From positions 432,001 through 496,000 of the forward strand of contig CAMXCT020001735.1 in the NCBI GenBank assembly GCA_947184155.2: a stretch of DNA of 64,000 nt, written 5' to 3'. The translations under genes and the position numbers were made by a program. Shown one piece after another: positions 56,051-64,000 of this stretch. A model generated the notes under the pieces. The model was not told the origin of the DNA, searched no databases, and saw only the letters and a program-made list of their open reading frames with translations. The stretch is from Cladocopium goreaui (taxonomy: Eukaryota; Sar; Dinophyceae; Suessiales; Symbiodiniaceae). The stretch's first letter is position 1, and the number at the start of each line of letters is the position of its first letter.

Positions 56051-56188
56051 GAGCTTGAAGAGCAGGTCGAGAGGATCCGCAAGCAGAAGGACACCATGGA
56101 AGATGAACTCACGGGCAAGGTCTCCAAACTGAAGATGCAGAACAAGGAGCTCAATGCAGAGCTGGAGAGCGCCAAAGGCAAACGCAAG
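56051..56188 (+). CDS. Coiled-coil exon, ended by a GA donor
   Basis: Acceptor TGTTCACCAG; 46 codons, phase 0 to phase 0, such as ELEEQVERIRKQKDTMEDEL, with a clear heptad pattern. If not spliced the frame ends ten codons later at TGA. Splicing at CGCAAG|GACAGG (GA donor) joins it in frame to the next coiled-coil exon. Confidence 0.75.
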
Positions 56189-56256
56189 GACAGGATTTTG
56201 GACCAACTATTTTGGTGATGTTCAATCTTTTAATGCCTAACTTATAGGTTTAGCAG

Positions 56257-56433
56257 GCTCATGTTCATGCACCTAAACCTCCTGTAGCTTTCAAAACCCC
56301 TGGGCAGGAGTTGAAAAGAAGGATCGCATCCTTGGAGGAAGAGCTGGAAAGAGTGAAGAAGGAACGCAAAAATGAGAAAAAGCCGACGAGCAAAGATGAG
56401 CCCAAAGCGGATCAAAAGGAGAAAAAAACCTGA
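56257..56433 (+). CDS. Coiled-coil protein, C-terminal exon
   Basis: Acceptor GGTTTAGCAG, phase 0. AHVHAPKPPVAFKTPGQELK leads into a heptad segment (RRIASLEEELERVKKERK) and a Lys-rich end, with TGA at 56431-56433. It completes the gene begun at 55199. Confidence 0.75.
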   Translation, partial: AHVHAPKPPVAFKTPGQELKRRIASLEEELERVKKERKNEKKPTSKDEPKADQKEKKT

Positions 56434-57015
56434 TTCCGGGGCCCAGGGGCGTTGAAAGTTGCTGCCAACCTGCACAACAGGATGGAAAAAAATCATTGAA
56501 GTCAACAAACCATACACCACATTTTTTTGCAAATAACGTCGAAACTGTGAGCATGGTTCCCATTCGATGCAGTGGCAGCAACAATTAGTGCAGGGTTCGC
56601 TCCTGTACAGATGTTTAAGACACATCATGCCAGCATAAATCTTCTAGATGGAATGGTCTCATGCTGCCCAAAGGCGCATTCTGTCATTTGATCCACATCC
56701 AAACATACATATAATCTTATTTCAACAAAACTGAGGCTGTTATCATCATGGTTAATGAAAGCCACATTGACACAGGCAGCAAGCTGGCCCAGTATCACCC
56801 TACACCTGTACAGATTTTTATGAAATACCATGCCGGCATAAATCCTAAGGGGGTCCATGTCTATGAAAGAAGTGATAAATGTCAACCATGGACTTCTTGG
56901 CACATAAAGCGAAATTCAAATAATATCAGTATTGGATTTCCTTTGGGTATACCGGCTGGATTCACTACTCTTCCGCAGCCAGATTGCGAGCGAGGAAAAG
57001 CTCTGGTGAATTACT

Positions 57016-57253
57016 GGCACTGTGAGAGTGCCATATGGCATGATGTTTCTAGGCACTGTGAGAGTGCCACCCTGACGTTATGTTGTGGGAATGCCCGGCT
57101 GCACCAGCACTGACTACTGAGGCATTTCCCTGCGCCAAGGAGCATCCAATTTCAATGTTGCACATGGCCCGCTGGATCCTCAGTAGCTGATAGAAAGCAC
57201 ATGGCCATGCACTCTCACAGTGCTATGATGTGTCATGGCACTCTCACAGTGCC
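57016..57253. repeat. Hairpin repeats, two forward and two reverse copies
   Basis: GGCACTGTGAGAGTGCC at 57016 and 57052. The reverse complement GCACTCTCACAGTGC is at 57209 and 57238, so the field ends with an orientation flip. Confidence 0.9.
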
Positions 57254-57699
57254 CCAACATGAAACTCAACCATCACAAATGGGTAGACAAGGCATCTTCA
57301 ATCACAAATAAACCATGATTACTGCTGGTTGAGGGGTGCAACCCTTTTCAATGAATGCGGTGCTGGGTTTGTGATGATCATTCCTTTCAACACCATGGAG
57401 GCTTAAGGCTTGAGACAATTCCTAAGTTAAGGGGTCACTATGGAAACCTAGTCTTCCAAAATTCCAGCTGTAGTTTACAACATGTTATTTAGTGAGGTGC
57501 TTGCCAGTGCAACATGTCTATTTAAAATCCAGCAAGAACACAGATCACCACGTGATGGTTACCCACCAATGGTTACAAGCCTCTTTCTGTGCAGATGCGA
57601 ACAATGGAGACAGAGTGGCATCTGCACATTCAGGAGTCAAGAGAGAGTGCTGAGTATGTGATGTGATGTCTCAGAGTCCATGATTTTTTTTTGCTCCAG

Positions 57700-57915
57700 C
57701 CATATTTGATTGATCGTCTTGCGCTTCTGCAACACTGTCAGCGCTTAGAGTCTGTCGACCTTTCCATATTTTGGCCTACCCAGACCTTTGGGTTTTCATT
57801 CGATACACTCCTGGAGTCTGTAGAAGGACCTGCAGGCAACTTTTCTGAAGGATGTGGAGGCAGGAGACTGTTGATCATCAAAACATTTTCAGATTTGGTG
57901 TCATTTTGCAGCTAA
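57700..57915 (+). CDS. Exon candidate, unrecognised
   Basis: A long T tract and TTGCTCCAG acceptor; phase-0 frame PYLIDRLALLQHCQRLESVD, open to TAA at 57913. The donor is not clear, so the 3' part may be intronic. Confidence 0.45.
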   Translation, partial: PYLIDRLALLQHCQRLESVDLSIFWPTQTFGFSFDTLLESVEGPAGNFSEGCGGRRLLIIKTFSDLVSFCS

Positions 57916-58058
57916 TCATAAACATCATTACTTGCTGTTTGTAAGCTTGGTCCCACTCAAACTTCCCCAAAACTGAAGCACCGGAAACCAGTAAGATAAG
58001 ATCAGTTAGCAATAGTTAGCAGTTGGACTGTCAGACCCGACTTTTGCTTCCGTCTCAG

Positions 58059-58113
58059 GCTCGGCACCAAGCCCAGGGACAATTGGAAGAACGGATCGCT
58101 AAACTCGATGCAG
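58059..58113 (+). CDS. Exon candidate, coiled coil
   Basis: Near-consensus acceptor CCGTCTCAG and donor GATGCAG|GTGGGA. ARHQAQGQLEERIAKLDA, helical. Confidence 0.55.
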
Positions 58114-58274
58114 GTGGGAGCTGAAAAGCGGAAATGGGATTCTGGCTGATGGTTCGAAAGACTTGCAGAGTGCAGTGAGTGGGTTTCTGCCAGGCCTCGC
58201 GAAACACGGTTACAGTTCGTTGCACAAGGTCCGGGGTGCAAAGACATCGTTTGAAATGATGGAGCGCGGACAGT

Positions 58275-58815
58275 TTGGAAAGGTTGCGTGACATGCGTTT
58301 GGCAAATGGTCCACACGTCTTCAGCGTTTGTTTTGGTAGTTTCCCTGCTGGATCCTGTCTCACGACGTGCAGCGCACCTTTCATGCGATTCGCTACTCAC
58401 AGTTTTCGTAGGTACAACTGTAGGTGCATGCAGATGATTTCTTTTCGACGGGTTCTGGTTATGCTCGGACTGTTTACATCCCTTCTGCACAGGACAATCC
58501 CGATTTTTCTTTGCACGGCAGGATCTTCACGATCGCTTGCAGACCACTGTCCATCAGGACCAGCCCTTCAACGCTCTCCTGGTGGCATTGTTTTTGTTCA
58601 ACTCTGACCTAGACATCTTTATGTGGCGAACCGCGAACCGGATCACATATCATTGTCAGTACTTAGGTGCAGTTTGCGGGGTTCATGTCGATCTCTCAGA
58701 CCCATTGAATTTAGATGCGAAACCCGTAGCGAATCATTGTAAAATCAATTCCGTCAACCCTTTTTTCCCGCCATTCGCCATACCATCTATTGTCAGTCAT
58801 ATCATACTAGGTTGA
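58275..58815 (+). other. Overlapping protein-like fragments in shifting frames
   Basis: Three plus frames contain consecutive protein-like stretches (for example GRIFTIACRPLSIRTSPS and, shifted, LLVALFLFNSDLDIFMWRTA). This looks like a frame-decayed gene or element. A minus frame is also open. Not identified. Confidence 0.3.
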
Positions 58816-58822
58816 TCATTGA

Positions 58823-58947
58823 TTATTTATTTATATATCTATCGATCTATCCATCTATCCATCTATCGATCTATCCATCTATCCATCTACCCATCTATCC
58901 ATCTATCCATCTATCCATCTATCCATCTATCTATCTATCTATCTATC
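58823..58947. repeat. ATCT/ATCC tetranucleotide microsatellite
   Basis: Runs of CTATCCAT, then CTAT. Confidence 0.95.
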
Positions 58948-59366
58948 TTGATTACTAGTTACAGTCACCAGCAGAATTATAGAAAAAAGGGAATCGAAAA
59001 GCACTGCAGTTTGTGGAACCTCCGACGTTCTTGAACATGTTTGTTTCTATGATTCTGTCAGCAGAGAGGTCGGATACTTCAAATCATTATGTCATTTACT
59101 CTTTCCAAGCATTGTGAAAGAGTAATAAGTAATTTGTGAAAAATATTGATGATGACATATGATGACTATTGGGTGGACAAGGAGTCAACTCGGTGCCCGA
59201 AACCCGTTGAGGTTCCGGGTCAAATCTGTGAGTCTCTCGCCACTACAAAGCTGTCCATGGCAGCATCTCAACCGTTTTTTGGCGCGCAAGGAAGAAGCGG
59301 AAACGCCAAGTTCTTCGACTATGGAGCCATCTGAACATCCTGAGGCCTCAAGCCAATTCTGGCTTT

Positions 59367-59930
59367 TTAGTTCAATTTGGTCACCTGCGCTTCTGCCGTG
59401 GGCTCTATGTTCCACAATCCTTCCTTCAATGTTGCGCGCAAGTCATTTGCATTCATGTCTTTTGTTAGTGCATCTACTAGCATTTTGCTAGTGTCTATCC
59501 ATTCGACAATGTCAGGCATGTCTTCTGACAAGTCATCTAGCTCTTCACCTTCAGCATTCTCCCATATGAGTTGCCTGAGTGCAATGATGTCTATTGATAG
59601 ACGTTTTTCATCCACTGTGTTCATCGTGAGACTCTTGATGTGTTGTTCAATCCATTTGCAATCAGTAATCCATATGTGTTTCATGAATGTGCGGCTGACT
59701 CTTTCCCAATCTTTCACCTTGGCTAGATGGCCATGTATTTCTGCCATGATTGTCCTCAATCTCAGTCCTTCTTCGACTGCTGAGCTGAGTCCATATGTCT
59801 CTGCTTGTAATGTATTTCGGCAAACTCTTCTCACAATTTTGCTTTGCCATGACAATACATGAAAATGTGTCTCCCTTTCCTCAAGAAAATCGGGATTTGC
59901 CAGTATGGTCATTCGTGCTCTTTGACTCAC
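59367..59930 (-). CDS. Ty1/copia-type RNase H domain fragment
   Basis: A 187-codon minus frame matches the RNase H region of dinoflagellate Ty1/copia Pol proteins: VLSWQSKIVRRVCRNTLQAE, with E of 'LQAET' as a catalytic acid; WITDCKWIEQH, with the second Asp; and EWIDTSKMLVDALTK near the end. The reverse transcriptase and the first catalytic Asp region are absent upstream, so it is a truncated remnant of Pol. The frame itself is intact. Its last codons contain a donor-like CAG|GTGACC. Confidence 0.85.
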   Translation of the reverse strand: MSQRARMTILANPDFLEERETHFHVLSWQSKIVRRVCRNTLQAETYGLSSAVEEGLRLRTIMAEIHGHLAKVKDWERVSRTFMKHIWITDCKWIEQHIKSLTMNTVDEKRLSIDIIALRQLIWENAEGEELDDLSEDMPDIVEWIDTSKMLVDALTKDMNANDLRATLKEGLWNIEPTAEAQVTKLN

Positions 59931-60191
59931 CTACTCCATAGGACATACAATCGGGATAGTTGTGCATCCATACGAAGGCAGATCAGTATTATTGTATAGC
60001 ACCTTGTGCATGCGCATGTCAACACGAACGCTGTTGTCCCACCCAACCCACCCATCCCTTCACCGTGTGTGTGTATATATATATACATATGCATTTGTTT
60101 AATCAAAACCTAAGTTTCTGTACCTCCTCGTGTTGCCTTGGGAGCAGATTTCCGGCTCCCATGTCAACGGTCTTCAAATCCACGTCTTCAG

Positions 60192-60269
60192 GAGCTCAGC
60201 AGCATGCGCAAAGTGGTGGAAGAAGTGACGGATCCGCAGATGTCGCTCTTTCAGATTAGAGATGGATGG
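60192..60269 (+). CDS. Exon of an unrecognised gene
   Basis: Acceptor GTCTTCAG, donor GATGG|GTGAAC. ELSSMRKVVEEVTDPQMSLF + QIRDGW, 26 codons, phase 0 on both sides; joins in frame to 60521. Confidence 0.55.
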
Positions 60270-60520
60270 GTGAACGTGGCTGGTGGCTGTGTTGTATCGA
60301 TATCCCAACAAACTCATGTTCAGACTGATTGTTATGAGCGTTATCAGCTGATTGTTCAAACTCATTGGATTCTATCATGATAAGAGCTGACGCCTCTTAC
60401 CGGAGAGCAAACTAGTGCAACGAGCTATAGTCACCAATCAACCAGGAATTCACCCAAGATAAAAACCAACTTGGGAAGATTCCATGGGGCTCACCGTGTT
60501 GCCGAGTTTGCTTTGCCCAG

Positions 60521-60592
60521 GACCCCGAAGAGGTCAACTGTCAGCACTTGCTCTTCTCCAGATTCTCGGCTGAATCAGCGGTTGAGCAGTAT
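60521..60592 (+). CDS. Exon of an unrecognised gene
   Basis: Acceptor TTGCCCAG, donor CAGTAT|GTTGAT; DPEEVNCQHLLFSRFSAESA, 24 codons, phase 0 on both sides. An overlapping plus frame is also open, so the phase match with its neighbours is the main support. Confidence 0.5.
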
Positions 60593-60815
60593 GTTGATGT
60601 AGAGTTGTTGCAAATGTAGCATTTCCTGGGCCCAACATTTTACCGAGCTACAGAACAAAACTAGAGAGCACCTCGCGTCTCTCTGACTCCCGGGCTGCGA
60701 CAAGACTCTCCATATGTCGGCAGTTTGACTTCTAAATTTCCTTAGATGAATCTTCTGAATCACCATGATTGACCATGATCAATCGATATTGACCACCTTT
60801 GACCGTCATGAATAG

Positions 60816-61001
60816 GTCGCCGAGATTAGGTATGCACAGACAGCCATTCATTGGCACTCACAGACCGTCATGACAAGTCATGGGCAGGCTGTCATGGAGT
60901 CCACCAAAGGGCTTCAGTCTGGGCAGACCTTGCCGGAACAGAACATTCAGTGCGCCTTGGAAGGCCGGAGGGCTCTTCTTGAAGTTGTTGTATTTGATTG
61001 A
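60816..61001 (+). CDS. C-terminal exon of an unrecognised gene
   Basis: Acceptor ATGAATAG, phase 0. VAEIRYAQTAIHWHSQTVMT continues through QTLPEQNIQCALEGRRALLE and ends VVVFD with TGA at 60999. Soluble, helical character; family unknown. Confidence 0.6.
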   Translation, partial: VAEIRYAQTAIHWHSQTVMTSHGQAVMESTKGLQSGQTLPEQNIQCALEGRRALLEVVVFD

Positions 61002-61371
61002 TGATTATTGAAGTTGTTGTCCTTTCAACCATATCAACGTTTTTGTTTATTCATTATGAACGTTCCCCATTTTACTTTTGACACGACTTGGATCGTCATG
61101 ATGCCTCTCAGAGAAAGTATCATTCATAATTATCACTGCGCGTATTGAGTGCTCTAGACTACTGTTGATAATGATTCTCTTATTGGTCATAGAATATGCC
61201 CTGAGTGAAAATTAAGCAGCATTGTTGAGTATGATCTTGGTAATTCAGCTTAGGATGTGTAATTGATCATGATTCTATGTCATAGTTATTGACATTATTG
61301 ACGATTGTAATGTGTATGGCCATGCTTGATTGTTTGTGCTATAAGAATCGTTCCAACGATATGTGGCCATT

Positions 61372-61498
61372 ACACAGAAAAATTGCCCACGCCTCATGTG
61401 ACTGCCTGCGGCCAGGCATCCGCCAAGATTTGGAAAACTTTGAGGAGGCGCGGGTTTTTGAAAACTTCTTAGGGAAACATTTGGCTATTCTTCAATAG
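61372..61498 (+). CDS. Exon candidate with stop
   Basis: After TTACACAG the frame KIAHASCDCLRPGIRQDLEN runs through FEEARVFENFLGKHLAILQ to TAG. Alternatively the acceptor CGGCCAG (41 bp further) starts the exon. Confidence 0.4.
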
Positions 61499-61884
61499 GG
61501 GTCTTCTTCACTGCATGTTCAATGCATATTCAACTCTTGACGAAAGTCAACTTTCCTGAGCGGTGAAAAGGTAGTATATTTCAAACAAAATAAGAGGCAA
61601 GCTTCCAAAACAGATTCCATGTTTCACTTTTATTGGATTGATGGAGTACGCAGAAGAAACCGTGGTCAAAACGGGGATTTAATCCAGCAAGTGAGCAACA
61701 TGATTGAATTTAGGGTGCCAGATGCTTGTCCGTCCTTCTCTTCCTAAAACGTCGGAAACTTGCTATTGATTTCGATCCACTAAACTGATGCAGTCTGGAC
61801 ATGTTACGGTCTCTGTGTTTTCCATTTTCCTTTGCTTTCTTCTTTCCTGTTTGTATCCTAAATGAAGCGCTAGAGAGACCCCTG

Positions 61885-62590
61885 GTGAAACCCAAATAAA
61901 CCCTAAAGAAACCCCAAAGAAATCCTGATGAGAAACCCTACATGAAACCCTAAATGAAACCTAAAGAAACCAGAAATAAATTCCAAAGAAACCCTCAATG
62001 AAACCTTAAATAAATCCTAAATGAAACCCTAAAGGAACCCTAAATGGAACCCTAAAGAAACTATAAATGAAACCATAAAGAAGCCTTAAATGAATCCCTA
62101 AATGACACCCTAAAAAAACCTTATCTGAAACCCTAAATGAATCCTAAATTAAGCCCTAAGAAACCTTTAGTGAAACCCTCAAGGAACCATAAATGAAACC
62201 CTAAAAAACCTAAAGAAACCTTAAGTGAAAGCCGAAAGAAACCATAAATGAAACCATAAAGAAGCCTTAAATGAAACCCTAAATGAAACCATGAAAAACA
62301 CCAACTGAAACCTTAAGTGATACCCTCATGAAACCCTAAATGAAACCCCAAATGAAGCCTTAAAGAAGCCTTCAGGAAACCCACATGATTGATTAGACAT
62401 CCTGATAGGAAACCGTACATGCAAACCTAAAGAACCCCCAAATGAAACCCTAGAGAAACCTTAAAACCTAAAGAAACCCTAAATGAACCCTCAAAAAAAA
62501 TCTAAATCAAACCCTGAAGAAACCCCTAAACGACACCCTAATCAAAACCTAAATGAAGCCCCACTCGAAAGCCTGAAGAAACCCTCAAGA
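61885..62590. repeat. Degenerate CCCTAAA-containing array (~700 bp)
   Basis: Irregular ~14-bp units of AAACCCTAAATGAA type. Several contain CCCTAAA, the complement of the plant/dinoflagellate-type telomeric TTTAGGG, but spacing and sequence are too loose for a true telomere. Confidence 0.75.
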
Positions 62591-62599
62591 AACCCACAT

Positions 62600-62800
62600 G
62601 AACGTTTCAAGTACCAAAATGTAGCAAATACCATTCAAATGAGAGGTTGAACTGCGAGAATGTGGCAAATTCCATTCAAAATGGAAGGCAAACATTGCCA
62701 AATGTAGCAAATAGCATGCAAGATGCCAAGTGACCATGCCAAGATGTAGCAAATACCATGCAAAATGACAGGTTCTAGTTCCAAACTGTTGCAAATATAT
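62600..62800. repeat. ~44-bp imperfect tandem repeat
   Basis: Four or more diverged units around ATGTAGCAAATACCAT(T/G)CAA. Confidence 0.75.
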
Positions 62801-62809
62801 GGCAAATGG

Positions 62810-63625
62810 TACCAGGAAAGAAAGCAAAAAAATCATAAACCTGTCGCAAAAAAAAACTATTTTGAACCCGTTGAATACTAAACATGACCAAATGTATGGC
62901 CCATTTGTCATTATGTTTTTTTCGTTTTAATGATTTGTTTTGTGTCCTATTGGTTGGTCCCCAAAACATGGGAACGACTTGATATTACCAACCCGGAAAC
63001 ACGCATATGTAATATTGATAATAGTATTAATAATAATAATGATAATAATCATCATATGGAAAAGGTCACTAGCTATTCCGAAGGTTCATTTATTTCTACG
63101 CATTTTCTTCTATGCCTATCAACTTGTATAATGCGCTTTGCAACCCCCCAGTTGCAAATCACAATAGAATTACATCAAGCATGTGACACAAGGTCACAGT
63201 TCACGCAGCCATTCCACCGCGAGTTGTAACCTCCAGTTGCAAAACACAATAGCACGAGCGCACACACATGAAGCAAAAACACATGAAAGTCACAGTTACA
63301 CGGCGCGTGTTTTCGAACGAAACCGATCAGTGCCGCACCCGCCGCGCGCGCAAGCCTACTTTTCAGCCCCGGCGAATGCACGATTATACGAAAAAACACA
63401 TGGCTTGAGAGCTTTCCATGTTTAACATTCCCAAAATTTACAAAACCAGCATTTCGTGTGAGGCATCCTCCATATTTCACATTCGCACAGATGTAGAAGT
63501 CGCATTTTGTGCGAGACTTCATCGAAAAGTCATGGTTGAGCATCAAAGCATGATGTCCAAAAGCAGAGTTTCGTATGAGGCATCCTCGAAAAGTGAAGCA
63601 ATACAATTGCAGATCACAATAGATC
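62810..63625. other. Spacer, no supported gene
   Basis: CAACC(C/T)CCAGTTGCAAA occurs twice (63139, 63228). TTTCGTGTGAGGCATCCTC and TTTCGTATGAGGCATCCTC occur at 63451 and 63568. AT-rich otherwise. Confidence 0.4.
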
Positions 63626-63626
63626 C

Positions 63627-64000
63627 TGGCTGACTCTTTCTCTGGCTGGCTCTTTCTCTGGCTTACTTTTTCTCTGGCTTACTCTCTCTCTCTCTGGCTT
63701 AACTTTTCTCTGGCTGACTCTTTCTCTGGCTGACTCTTTCTCTGGCTGACTCTCTCTCTGGCTTACTCTTTCTCTGGCTGGCTCTTTCTCTGGCTGACTC
63801 TTTCTCTGGCTGACCCTTTCTCTGGCTGACTCTTTCTCTGGCTGACTCTCTCTCTGGCTGACTCTGTCTCTGGCTTAACCTTTCTCTGGCTGACTCTTTT
63901 TCTTGCTGGCCCTTTCTCTGGCTGACTCTTTCTCTGGCTGACTCTCTCTCTGGCTGACTCTTTCTCTGGCTGACTCTTTCTCTGGCTGACTCTTTCTCTG
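63627..64000. repeat. 16-bp tandem array running off the window
   Basis: CTCTGGCTGACTCTTT units with minor variants (GGCTGG, GGCTTAC), 20 or more copies, continuing past the end. Confidence 0.95.

Noticed and set aside
61885-62590. Interpretation of the CCCTAAA array as a true telomere
   Set aside because: Units are irregular in length and sequence, and other repeats follow on the right; at most telomere-like.
1-64000. CRISPR arrays, tRNA or rRNA genes, phage or bacterial operons
   Set aside because: No direct-repeat/spacer pattern, no cloverleaf with a T-loop motif and no rRNA core segments were seen. The exon/intron structure is eukaryotic.

Overview
The window reads as nuclear DNA of a dinoflagellate, most likely a suessialean/Symbiodiniaceae-type genome. 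The evidence is: short, GC-richer protein-coding exons scattered through long AT-rich introns; splice donors that include GC and GA as well as GT, two of them supported by protein-family spacing; a Ty1/copia RNase H fragment of the kind common in these genomes; and very abundant hairpin-forming short repeats and microsatellites. There is no bacterial-style operon, no rRNA, tRNA or CRISPR that I could support, and nearly all identifiable genes run on the + strand.

Layout. About 1.0-20.9 kb: plus-strand exons, including an EF-hand loop exon (1044-1122) and ending in three well-supported exons of an endonuclease/exonuclease/phosphatase (EEP; CCR4/nocturnin/PDE12-like) domain (15471-15533, 19752-19823, 20757-20861). 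About 22.4-32.9 kb: exon candidates with good splice sites and consistent phases but no recognisable family. About 33.2-37.5 kb: a hotdog-fold acyl-CoA thioesterase (PaaI/ACOT13-like) in at least five exons. About 38-54 kb: further unrecognised exons, with a hairpin-bearing tandem array at 42.2-43.2 kb. About 55.2-56.4 kb: a glutamine-rich/coiled-coil protein gene embedded in a field of short 'GCACT-GTGAG-AGTGC' hairpins. About 57.7-61.0 kb: a further gene whose last three exons join in frame, interrupted by a minus-strand copia RNase H remnant. About 61.9-64 kb: degenerate CCCTAAA-like, ~44-bp and 16-bp tandem arrays.

The most interesting feature is a set of at least six families of ~90-120 bp terminal-inverted-repeat elements (called A-F here) scattered over the whole window. 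In several places the GT that serves as the splice donor of a real exon is the first base or two of an element. The clearest case is a thioesterase intron (36631-37304) that is mostly built of three such elements. This is the signature expected of introner-like elements, that is, mobile elements that make introns. A second notable signal is the 15-nt hairpin repeat at 54.5-57.3 kb: its loop is constant while its stem varies with compensatory changes.

Limits: exon boundaries are inferred by eye from splice motifs, open frame, phase and, for two genes, domain spacing. Many exon candidates remain unassigned, and which of them belong to one transcript cannot be decided without RNA data.
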